A stretch of 64,000 nt of DNA from Phocaeicola_A sp045647865 (GTDB lineage Bacteria > Bacteroidota > Bacteroidia > Bacteroidales > Bacteroidaceae), in contig JAZRMW010000041.1 of NCBI GenBank assembly GCA_045647865.1, positions 62,001 to 126,000 of the forward strand, given 5' to 3'. Under the pieces are notes generated by a model, which was not told where the DNA came from, did not search any database, and worked only from the letters and a program-made list of their open reading frames with translations. Shown in pieces: positions 36,646 to 44,056 of the stretch (the first letter of the stretch is position 1; each line of letters opens with the position of its first letter). Position numbers and translations under genes: made by a program.

Positions 36646-36975
36646 ATGTCATTAGTAACACACTTATTTCATAGTCACAAAAGATTTGAAAATGGAGTAC
36701 AGGTTTCACACGATCATGTACAAAGACGTGCTAATTTAGAGTACGATATAACAGGTAATAAAGTTGTCATCTCAATAATTCCAACTTTAAGTCCAAAACG
36801 TGCGTACCTTGTACGACAGGATTTTTTCACACTGTATTATAAAGGGGAAGACCCTGATTATCGTTTCGAAGTTGAATGTTGGCCCGATAATGGAACGATA
36901 AAAAGATTATCTGTATTCAGAGATGACATGGGAGTAGAGATTCAATATATAAGTGATCATCAAGACAGACTTTAA
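36646..36975 (+). CDS. Hypothetical protein (109 aa)
   Basis: A 109-residue soluble protein. A His-rich N-terminus (HLFHSHKRFENGVQVSHDHV) could bind metal, and a beta-rich remainder follows. No family recognised. It sits between two other unrecognised genes on the same strand. Confidence 0.6.
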   Translation: MSLVTHLFHSHKRFENGVQVSHDHVQRRANLEYDITGNKVVISIIPTLSPKRAYLVRQDFFTLYYKGEDPDYRFEVECWPDNGTIKRLSVFRDDMGVEIQYISDHQDRL

Positions 36976-37054
36976 TTGGTAATAAATGATTAACTGTATC
37001 TGAATGAATGTAAAATTCTTCATTCAGATACAGTCTTTAATGGAGTATTTTAAG

Positions 37055-37789
37055 ATGAGTATATTTAATTTGTTTGGAAAGCGTAACACAGATTCTCATA
37101 GTGGGATGAAGTATGCAAAAATTATAGATAAAGGAGAGTGTTATTCTACTTTAAATCTAAATGTCAGTGAAACTCCTGCTAATCGTAATGAATGGGCAAA
37201 ATACAATTTTTATCCTAAAAATGGCATGGTAGGTATAGTTTTGGAGGTGAATGGATACAACGTTTTGAAGATAAAGGAAGGTATTTATGTTCCTATGTCA
37301 GCACGTGGTATCGAGTACATTAACGAACAAGAATACGAACGAGGTTTGCCTAATAATGTTTGCACAGGAATGGATGCGAGACAAACAAACATAAACCAAC
37401 AGTATGATAGTTTTCAACAAAAGAATTTACCACATCTAAAAGAAAGTTTCAAGTCAGATATTAGACAAAATATAGAGCGTAAAACTGTTGATTTTACACG
37501 TAATATTTTTATTAATGATTTGATAGATGAAGCCGTGTATTATGCAGCAGATATGTGCTTGGAGTTTTATATTAAGTCTGGGAATAATTTGCCTCAATAT
37601 TGGATTGACCACATAACAAATGAGGTTTGTGGAGTATTCTTTGACTTTTTCCCAGGACAATTTGTTGCCAATTCGGCTCAACAAGTTCGTAATAGAGTAG
37701 ATTCGATGATGACAAACAAAACTTTAGCAAGAATTTCGATCGATGATTATTATGCAAAAGTGAAGCAATATTACTCAGTACATTCATAA
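37055..37789 (+). CDS. Hypothetical protein (244 aa)
   Basis: An N-terminal beta-rich part of about 110 residues (with VGIVLEVNGYNVLKIKEGIY and PMSARGIEYI) and a helical C-terminal part (IDEAVYYAADMCLEFYIKSG). The frame opens at 37004, but MSIFNLFGKRN at 37055 gives a more usual start and has GGAG about 12 nt upstream. No family recognised. It is AT-rich, like its two upstream neighbours. Confidence 0.6.
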   Translation: MSIFNLFGKRNTDSHSGMKYAKIIDKGECYSTLNLNVSETPANRNEWAKYNFYPKNGMVGIVLEVNGYNVLKIKEGIYVPMSARGIEYINEQEYERGLPNNVCTGMDARQTNINQQYDSFQQKNLPHLKESFKSDIRQNIERKTVDFTRNIFINDLIDEAVYYAADMCLEFYIKSGNNLPQYWIDHITNEVCGVFFDFFPGQFVANSAQQVRNRVDSMMTNKTLARISIDDYYAKVKQYYSVHS

Positions 37790-37868
37790 AAGGATGATAG
37801 AATTTCACCATCGTATTTGGATTTTGTTAAGAAAGCTATTTTAACTGTAATATTGTTGGGTAATCACA

Positions 37869-38015
37869 ATGCAATCAAACTTTAAAATTCCTAGAGCCTC
37901 TTTCTTGTGGAAATGCCTCTTAAGGATTGACAAAACCAAACGAGAAATTACCGCAGACATGAATGTAAGCGGTTGGGAGATTTTTATTAACTTTCTCAAG
38001 TTTATTCAGCCATAA
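37869..38015 (+). CDS. Truncated copy of a small basic Bacteroidales protein (48 aa)
   Basis: The N-terminal ~30 residues (NFKIPRASFLWKCLLRIDKT) match the small protein at 39474 (NFKIPGVSFSWRRLLGIDKV), after which the sequence diverges and runs to a stop at 38013. It ends one base before the ATG of the GHKL/metallopeptidase gene. It is probably a copy whose 3' end was replaced when that gene arrived. Whether it is still made is uncertain. Confidence 0.5.
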   Translation: MQSNFKIPRASFLWKCLLRIDKTKREITADMNVSGWEIFINFLKFIQP

Positions 38016-38016
38016 T

Positions 38017-39402
38017 ATGAAACAATTTGATTTAAATATAGATAAAATTTTAGAAAATTGGGAGTGCAAACATGCCCTGAGGGAAATCATTGCAAATGGT
38101 TTAGATGAACAAACCATAACCAACAGCAAAGATATTGAAATTTATAAAGAAGGAATGCTATGGATAATCAGAGACTATGGAAGAGGCTTAAAATATGAAC
38201 ACCTCGTACAAAAGGAGAATTCGGAAAAACTAAACTCAACGGGATTGATTGGAAAATTTGGGATAGGATTAAAGGATGCTTTAGCAACTTTTGACAGGCA
38301 TGGAATAAACGTAAAAATTTATTCTAGACATGCAGATATTAGCATTAGGAGATTGCCTAAAAATGGCTTTAATGAATTGACTACCCTACACGCAATCATT
38401 GATGTGCCAACGAAGAATATACTTGGAACAGAATTCCGTTTAAGTGGCATTTCCGATCAAGATGTTTTTGCGGCAAAAAAGATGTTCTTAAAATTCTCTG
38501 ATGAGAGAATTATTGAAAAGACAAAGTATGGAGATGTTATTGAAAACAATGGTATAGTCGGAAATATCTATATTAATGGAGTTTTAGTAGCACAAGAAGA
38601 AAATTTCTTGTTTAGTTATAATATAACGTCTATAGACTCTATTCTAAAGAAATCCATTAATCGTGAAAGGACGAATGTAGGAAGAACTGCGTATGCGTCT
38701 ACAGTACGAAAAATCTTGTTGGCTTGTGAAAGCGAATCTGTAGGAAAAAAAATGAGTAATGATTTAGCGTTATATTCTTCTGGAAGAAATCACGACGAAT
38801 TAAAATGGATAGATGTTCAAGAACATGCTGCAAAGATTTTATCAAAGTACAAAAAAGTTGTTTTTGTTACTTCAACTGAAATAAAAGATAAAACAGATTT
38901 GATAAGGGAAGCTTCTGATAACAAACGAGAGGTTGTTGTCATTCCAGACACTTTAAGTAGAAAAATTGAAGGAAACAATACGAACTCGGGGGTAGAACAG
39001 GAAGTTACAACTTTAAAACAATTTATACAACAAAGGAGCAATAACTTTGAATATAGATTTGTGTCTCCATCGTCATTGACTGCTACAGAAAAAGAAAATT
39101 ATGAATTGATAACACGTGTATGTGAATTAATAGGGGGAAAACCTCAACAAGTTCATTCAATAATAATTTCCGAAACAATGCAAAAGGATACGATTACATT
39201 TGATACTTGCATCGGACTTTGGGAAAATGCTCATAATAGGATTATAATACTTCGGGAAATATTAAAAGATAGAAAACTATTTTTAGGAACTCTTTTGCAT
39301 GAATTGGCGCATGCGAGAAGTGGTTGTTCAGATTCTACTAGAGGATTTGAGAAAGAACTAACTCACATGTTAGGCATTCTTGCTGATTTGGCGATAAAAT
39401 AA
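38017..39402 (+). CDS. GHKL ATPase / HELAH zinc metallopeptidase fusion (461 aa)
   Basis: The N-terminal domain has the GHKL (HSP90/MORC/MutL/histidine kinase) ATP-binding motifs: E23-x3-N27-x2-D30 (REIIANGLDE), D53-Y-G55-R-G57 and G79-KFGIG-84. Residues about 180-300 form the usual transducer-like middle. The C-terminal domain (about 355-461) has a zinc-peptidase motif H428-ELA-H432 followed by an acidic helix. An ATP-driven switch joined to a protease is a plausible toxin or defence architecture. The gene is AT-rich, has no partner on the same transcript except the small protein upstream, and is flanked by two copies of that small gene. Confidence 0.72.
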   Translation: MKQFDLNIDKILENWECKHALREIIANGLDEQTITNSKDIEIYKEGMLWIIRDYGRGLKYEHLVQKENSEKLNSTGLIGKFGIGLKDALATFDRHGINVKIYSRHADISIRRLPKNGFNELTTLHAIIDVPTKNILGTEFRLSGISDQDVFAAKKMFLKFSDERIIEKTKYGDVIENNGIVGNIYINGVLVAQEENFLFSYNITSIDSILKKSINRERTNVGRTAYASTVRKILLACESESVGKKMSNDLALYSSGRNHDELKWIDVQEHAAKILSKYKKVVFVTSTEIKDKTDLIREASDNKREVVVIPDTLSRKIEGNNTNSGVEQEVTTLKQFIQQRSNNFEYRFVSPSSLTATEKENYELITRVCELIGGKPQQVHSIIISETMQKDTITFDTCIGLWENAHNRIIILREILKDRKLFLGTLLHELAHARSGCSDSTRGFEKELTHMLGILADLAIK

Positions 39403-39473
39403 GCATTCCTTCGCGTTCAACGCGAAGTCTGTAGTATAATATTTGCTATGTGTCATACAGTTGAACAACCACA

Positions 39474-39647
39474 ATGAAAAATAACTTCAAAATCCCAGGC
39501 GTCTCCTTCTCATGGAGACGCCTATTGGGAATCGACAAAGTAAAGCGAGAGATAGCCAAGACCACAGGTATTCCTACCACACGGGCTGGGATGGAACGCA
39601 AGATTGGCAATGCTATCATAAAGACTATATTTGGGAAGGGGAGATAG
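39474..39647 (+). CDS. Small basic Bacteroidales protein (57 aa)
   Basis: It reads MKNNFKIPGVSFSWRRLLG at the start and ERKIGNAIIKTIFGKGR at the end. Very basic, with a helical centre ending in TTGIPTTRAGMERKIG. Short proteins of this sequence type recur in Bacteroides genomes; the role is unknown. It is the intact relative of 37869-38015. Confidence 0.6.
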   Translation: MKNNFKIPGVSFSWRRLLGIDKVKREIAKTTGIPTTRAGMERKIGNAIIKTIFGKGR

Positions 39648-39793
39648 TGACGAGCTACAAGCTACGAGTTACTCATAATATGAGTTTACTCCCCTCCGAT
39701 TTTGAACAAGCAAGAGAAGAGCCAACATTGTATGAAGGAGTTAAAGCCACAATCATAAAGACGATACTTAAGTAATAAGGAGCAAAAAGCAGC

Positions 39794-39852
39794 AAGAATG
39801 CATTCTTTGAACCATAAGATTACTAATCCTTAGTGCGAAAGAATGCATTCTT
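39794..39852. terminator. Hairpin terminator built from two palindromes
   Basis: AAGAATGCATTCTTT (39794-39808) pairs with AAAGAATGCATTCTT (39838-39852), then TATTTTAC. Each arm is itself a perfect 14-bp palindrome. An inner TAAGATT/AATCCTTA stem is also possible. Confidence 0.65.
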
Positions 39853-39965
39853 ATTTTACACGTTAAGTTAACCCATTATTCTTTAAGAAACAGGCAGATT
39901 ACACAAGGTAAAGATTTTGAAGTGACAAAGTCACCGATTTGTGTGAGATTGACTCCATGCTTGTG

Positions 39966-40013
39966 GCATTTCATACAACGAAAAACGCATTTCGTACAAA
40001 AAAGAGGCATTTG
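39966..40013 (+). promoter_or_regulatory. Direct repeats, probable LytTR binding sites
   Basis: GCATTTCATACAA (39966), GCATTTCGTACAA (39987) and a partial GCATTTG (40007) lie in the same orientation at 21- and 20-bp spacing. LytTR regulators bind direct repeats spaced by about two helical turns, and a LytTR gene begins 53 bp after the last repeat. Confidence 0.6.
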
Positions 40014-40025
40014 TTTGGTCACTTA

Positions 40026-40045
40026 CAAATATCTTGTGATATTTG
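40026..40045. promoter_or_regulatory. Perfect inverted repeat before the LytTR gene
   Basis: CAAATATC-TTGT-GATATTTG, 8-4-8, 20 bp before the LytTR start codon. It could be an operator or an early message hairpin. Confidence 0.5.
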
Positions 40046-40065
40046 CAAAAGATTAAATAAAGACA

Positions 40066-40431
40066 ATGAAAAAACAGATTATCATATCATCAACCAATGA
40101 ACTGGTGAGGGTGCAACCCGAACGGATAGTTTACATTTCGTCGGATGGAAACTATTCGACGATGGTGTTGCACGACCAATTGGAGCATCTGTTTACGATG
40201 AATTTGGCACATGTGCAACAGGAGTTGGAAAAGCAGCTGGGGGAAAAGGCTCAAATGTTTATCCGCATCGGAAAGAGCCTTATCATTAACAGGAATTACA
40301 TATACAAAATAAATGTGGGGAAACAACAACTTGTGCTTTCGGATATGGTGTTACCCCAAGCATTTACTTTATCTGCTTCAAAAGAGGCATTGAAGCAATT
40401 GAAACAATTATTGGAAGACGAAATTAAATGA
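40066..40431 (+). CDS. Stand-alone LytTR DNA-binding regulator
   Basis: A 121-residue protein that is essentially one LytTR domain (RIVYISSDGNYSTMVLHD near the start, then FIRIGKSLIINRNYIYKINV). No receiver or membrane domain is present. The stop overlaps the start of the next gene by four bases. The repeats at 39966-40013 are likely its own binding sites, giving autoregulation of the pair. Confidence 0.85.
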   Translation: MKKQIIISSTNELVRVQPERIVYISSDGNYSTMVLHDQLEHLFTMNLAHVQQELEKQLGEKAQMFIRIGKSLIINRNYIYKINVGKQQLVLSDMVLPQAFTLSASKEALKQLKQLLEDEIK

Positions 40432-41585
40432 ATATGAAAATGATTGAAAATGAAATACAAGTTTTAGGGACATCACATAAAAAAAAGAATAGGTTTCGTC
40501 CCGTGTGGTGGTCAATCGTTGTTGTGATAACAGTAGTTTTAATAGCTTCTGCAATTTACCGTTTGGGACGTCTTGAAAAGACCTATGTATCGACCATTAA
40601 CAGCGGTTTGCAAATGGGAGTTGATTCTCTGTTAAGAGAGAAGATGTTTGAGCTCAATGCCCTTTCAGGACAAGCCATTGTAATGGATGTGAAGAGTGGC
40701 GAAGTGAAAGCATTGGTAGGAATATCGAGAAGGGATGGAGCATTGCAAGTGGATGAAAATGTCTTTGGCATTCAGCAAGAATCTGGTATGGTTCAAGGAG
40801 TATCGTTTATGGCGGCTTTGGCAAGCAGAAATGTGCATCTGACAGATAGCGTGGATACAAAAGATGGCGTGCTGACTATAGAAGGTATTACCATAAAGGA
40901 TCACAATTGGTATAGAGGTGGATATCAGACTATCAGTGTTGAACAAGCTTTACATGTCAGTTCTAACATTGGCATATATGAGTCTGTCAAAAGGGCATTC
41001 GGAAAAGGACAGGGCTACTTTGATATGCTCAAGAAAATGAGCTACGGAATGCCTGATAGCATAGAAGGAATATCGGGATTGAAAAAGGGAAATTTCTTAA
41101 GTCCTAAAGAAAGAAGTTGGGATGATACATATCTGGCATGGTCATGCATTGGATATGATCACGCTATTGTCCCCATTCAGATGCTTACTTTCTATAATGC
41201 CATAGCCAACGATGGCAAGATGGTGAAACCTCGCATTTATGAGGGGGATATTGAAGTCATCAATCCGCAAATAGCTGATTCGGCGAGCATCAAGGCTATG
41301 CAATATACATTAGAAGGTGTTGTAAGCCATGGTCTTGGGAAACTGGCAAGTTCTGGATTTACCAAAGCTGCAGGTACAACAGGAACTTTCCAAATCTACT
41401 CTTCTGAAGATGAAGGACTACCAAACATTTATTCGGTAGAATTTTGTGGATATTTTCCAGCTGATGCACCGAAATATTCTATCATCGTAAATATGATTAA
41501 GCCTGGATATCCCGCAAGTGGTGGTGGTATGGCTGGCCCTGTATTTAGGGAGATTGTGGATTATATAGTAAAGGAACAAAACTAA
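40428..41585 (+). CDS. Membrane-anchored penicillin-binding-like protein, catalytic residues lost
   Basis: A 385-residue protein with a membrane segment (about 27-45) and a transpeptidase-type domain. In active enzymes the segment EPGSTFKP carries Ser and Lys; here it reads ESGMVQGV (118-125), with Met121 and Gly124 in those places. The SxN motif is kept (VSSN), but the KTG motif is TTG (AGTTGTF). It should therefore not acylate penicillin or peptidoglycan, and may bind a wall peptide as a sensor. It overlaps the LytTR gene, so it probably signals to it or is controlled with it. Confidence 0.78.
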   Translation: MNMKMIENEIQVLGTSHKKKNRFRPVWWSIVVVITVVLIASAIYRLGRLEKTYVSTINSGLQMGVDSLLREKMFELNALSGQAIVMDVKSGEVKALVGISRRDGALQVDENVFGIQQESGMVQGVSFMAALASRNVHLTDSVDTKDGVLTIEGITIKDHNWYRGGYQTISVEQALHVSSNIGIYESVKRAFGKGQGYFDMLKKMSYGMPDSIEGISGLKKGNFLSPKERSWDDTYLAWSCIGYDHAIVPIQMLTFYNAIANDGKMVKPRIYEGDIEVINPQIADSASIKAMQYTLEGVVSHGLGKLASSGFTKAAGTTGTFQIYSSEDEGLPNIYSVEFCGYFPADAPKYSIIVNMIKPGYPASGGGMAGPVFREIVDYIVKEQN

Positions 41586-41590
41586 TATAA

Positions 41591-41788
41591 AAGAATTTCC
41601 TTCGTCGCCGATATGTTTACGTGCTTATTGATCGTGGCGAACTGGACGATGCCGAGCGGATGCTGATCAGCATGATTGCAGACGAACAGGACGTGGAGTT
41701 TGCCAAAGGGGAACTGGAGTTCCTTCATGAGATTAGAAGAAATGAGGAAGACAATGCCCAAACTGAAGAGGGTGGAGAGAATGAATAA
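41591..41788 (+). pseudogene. Remnant of a repeat-type (TPR-like) protein
   Basis: An open frame without start reads YVYVLIDRGELDDAERMLIS, then FAKGELEFLHEI and an acidic tail to TAA at 41786. The sequence fits the C-terminus of a TPR-like Bacteroides protein whose 5' part is gone. GC content is higher than in its flanks. Confidence 0.55.
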
Positions 41789-41818
41789 TTTAAACTATAA
41801 ACCTATAAAAAACGTAAG

Positions 41819-42337
41819 ATGAAAAAACTCTATTCAATTATCCTACTATTCTGTGTATTGCTATCTTTGGATGCTTGCAAAAATGATAGTGACAGGCAAG
41901 AGGGAGGAGTTGTTAAACGAGATTCGATATCTACTGATGCCTCAAAAGTGCTGAATGACATTCGATTTGAAGGATGGACAGTGGAGGAGTGGTGTGACAA
42001 CGATTACATCCGTACATTACGTAACTATGTGGATGCCTACAACCGAGGTGAGATAGAAGACTCTACATTAATTCCCTATAAAGAGTTGCTGAAGGGACAA
42101 TTCGTTGTGGAAACCATTGAAGCGTTCTTATTGGGAGGAGTATACATGAATATCACATTTATCGACGATCCAGAGAAAGTCTTTATTGCATGGGTATATA
42201 GTGAGGTTGACCCTGATACAGAAGAAGTTGGACCATATGAATGCAGGGATTTCCGATTCGAAGACGGACTTATAGGATGCACAAAAGAGGAGCTTCGAAA
42301 AATCATGGCGGAACATCCAGAAATGAAAATTTGGTAA
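41819..42337 (+). CDS. Hypothetical lipoprotein (172 aa)
   Basis: A lipoprotein signal MKKLYSIILLFCVLLSLDAC with Cys20 as the acylation site, followed by an acidic domain of about 150 residues with conserved-looking Trp (VEEWCDNDYIR) and a C-terminal EELRKIMAEHPEMKIW. No family recognised. It probably sits in the periplasm or on the surface, anchored to a membrane. Confidence 0.7.
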   Translation: MKKLYSIILLFCVLLSLDACKNDSDRQEGGVVKRDSISTDASKVLNDIRFEGWTVEEWCDNDYIRTLRNYVDAYNRGEIEDSTLIPYKELLKGQFVVETIEAFLLGGVYMNITFIDDPEKVFIAWVYSEVDPDTEEVGPYECRDFRFEDGLIGCTKEELRKIMAEHPEMKIW

Positions 42338-42413
42338 GAACATGAAAAGCAATGCCAATAATAAAACTGAAGTAAGTTATTTTTTTATGTCACTATGATT
42401 AACTTAAAAAATA

Positions 42414-42455
42414 TTTTTTCCTCGTTGGAGAAAAAGTTTTCTCAGGTAGGAGAAA
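42414..42455. repeat. Short palindromic tandem repeat, copy C
   Basis: TTTTTTCCTCGTTGGAGAAA, then AAGTTTTCTCAGGTAGGAGA: two units of the same type as 16173-16222, just before the DUF1810 gene. Confidence 0.7.
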
Positions 42456-42475
42456 TATAAAGTAAAGAGAATATA

Positions 42476-43693
42476 ATGGAAGACAAAGCAAAATCATTAG
42501 AAAGATTTGTGGAGGCACAAGCCTTTGCTTCCGTTTATGAGCGGGCATTGGCCGAAGTGAAAAACGGATTGAAGATTGGCCATTGGATATGGTATATCTT
42601 TCCACAAGTGAAGGGATTAGGAATGAGCGGCAATTCGCATTATTATGGTATTGACGGATTGGAGGAGGCACGGGATTACCTTCGTCATCCTCTTCTTGGC
42701 AAACGATTGAGGGAGATAACCACGGCTCTGTTGGAGGTGCAAGGAAAGAGTGCCAAAGATGTGTTTGGCTACTTGGATGCAATGAAGGTGCGCTCGTGCA
42801 TGACACTCTTCGACGAAGTGGCAGAGGATGACCTTTTCATGCAAGTGTTGGAGAAGTATTATCAAGGCGAAAAGGATAACCTGACACTGGTACGATTATA
42901 TCCACCCACGGAAAAGTTGTTTTTGGGAGCTATTGCTGGAGATGTGATAGGCTCTGTATATGAATTCCGACCATACAAAGGTAATGACTTCAAACTATTT
43001 TTGGATTCTTCTGAATATACGGATGACACGGTGATGACCGTAGCCAATGCTGATTGGTTACTGACGGGCGATAGTCTGCTTGGCATCATGCAAGACTATG
43101 GCAATCGTTATCCGACGGCAGGATACGGAGGTATGTTCTACAGTTGGTTGAAGTCAAGAGACCCCAAACCTTACAATAGTTGGGGAAATGGCTCGGCCAT
43201 GCGTGTAAGTCCTGTTGGATGGGCTTTCGATACGTTGGAGGAAACACTTGAAGCAGCCAAGCAGAGTGCAGAAGTGACACACAACCATCCCGAGGGTATC
43301 AAAGGCGCACAAGCCACCGCGGCTTGCATCTGGATGGCTCGCAAGGGCAAGAGCAAGCAAGAGATTAAGGAGTATGTAGAAAGAGTGTTCGGATACAATC
43401 TCAACCGCACTTGTGATGAAATCCGCATGACCTATCAGTTTGACGAAAGTTGCCAAGGCACAGTCCCCGAATCAATCATCGCATTCCTTGAAAGTACCGA
43501 CTACGAGAGTGCCATCCGCCTGGCTGTCTCATTAGGAGGCGATGCCGACACCATGGGGGCCATCACTGGAGGCATTGCCGAAGCTTTCTATGGCGGAGTG
43601 CCCGAGCACATCAGGAATGAAGTGGTGAAGCGACTCCCCGCCGAGTTCATCGACATTATGCAACAATTTTATGAAAGATTTATAGAAAGGTGA
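42476..43693 (+). CDS. DUF1810 - ADP-ribosylglycohydrolase fusion (405 aa)
   Basis: Residues 1 to about 140 are DUF1810 (SLERFVEAQAFASVYERAL, HWIWYIFPQ). Residues about 148-400 are an ADP-ribosylglycohydrolase (DraG) domain: LGAIAGDVIGSVYEF, YTDDTVMT, NGSAMRVSPVGWAF, HNHPEGIKGAQ and SLGGDADTMGAI. These are the usual di-magnesium ligands. The glycohydrolase half should remove ADP-ribose from protein, DNA or small molecules. The fusion implies that DUF1810 works in the same ADP-ribose chemistry. Confidence 0.88.
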   Translation: MEDKAKSLERFVEAQAFASVYERALAEVKNGLKIGHWIWYIFPQVKGLGMSGNSHYYGIDGLEEARDYLRHPLLGKRLREITTALLEVQGKSAKDVFGYLDAMKVRSCMTLFDEVAEDDLFMQVLEKYYQGEKDNLTLVRLYPPTEKLFLGAIAGDVIGSVYEFRPYKGNDFKLFLDSSEYTDDTVMTVANADWLLTGDSLLGIMQDYGNRYPTAGYGGMFYSWLKSRDPKPYNSWGNGSAMRVSPVGWAFDTLEETLEAAKQSAEVTHNHPEGIKGAQATAACIWMARKGKSKQEIKEYVERVFGYNLNRTCDEIRMTYQFDESCQGTVPESIIAFLESTDYESAIRLAVSLGGDADTMGAITGGIAEAFYGGVPEHIRNEVVKRLPAEFIDIMQQFYERFIER

Positions 43694-43918
43694 TTACATT
43701 TACATTCCGCTTGGTAGCAACGGCACTTTACAACATTGCCCAAATGTTTGGCATGACTTATAACGAGGTAAACGTCCTTGCTTATTATCTGCTGATCCAT
43801 TGAGTTGGACGATTTGTATATCGACCTTCCCCTGACTACGGGTATATTACTCTACATGTGGATAGGAATCAAAATCGGCACATGGAAAAACAAGAATCCT
43901 GTAGAATATCGAATATGA
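43690..43918 (+). pseudogene. Frameshifted remnant of a small membrane protein
   Basis: Two neighbouring frames read ITFTFRLVATALYNIAQMFG and MTYNEVNVLAYYLLIH-stop (43803), then LPLTTGILLYMWIGIKIGTW to a stop at 43918. Together they resemble one small Bacteroides membrane protein with a frameshift near 43801. From 43919 to 44000 nothing else is seen. Confidence 0.5.
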
Positions 43919-44000
43919 AATGGACACTATTGTTGATAATGAAGAGATGAATTAAGTTTTGACTTTATGGAGATTTATTCACTGGATGAATGAAAAAAAG

Positions 44001-44033
44001 AAGAGGATGGGTGAATATTCACTCATCCTCTTT
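44001..44033 (-). terminator. Terminator of the SusCD-LRR operon
   Basis: GAGGATGGGTGAA pairs with TTCACTCATCCTC with one G-T. On the minus strand it is followed by CTTTTTTTCATT. It closes the last gene at 44057. Confidence 0.85.
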
Positions 44034-44056
44034 GAGGTTTTATGCATCAATGTCTA

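Noticed and set aside
39512..39775. 87-codon open frame overlapping the small basic protein
   Set aside because: The other frame (39474-39647) matches the truncated copy at 37869, so it is the real one.
33858..44000. Prophage or conjugative element
   Set aside because: No phage structural, integrase or conjugation genes are present; the region consists of small accessory genes and gene tails.
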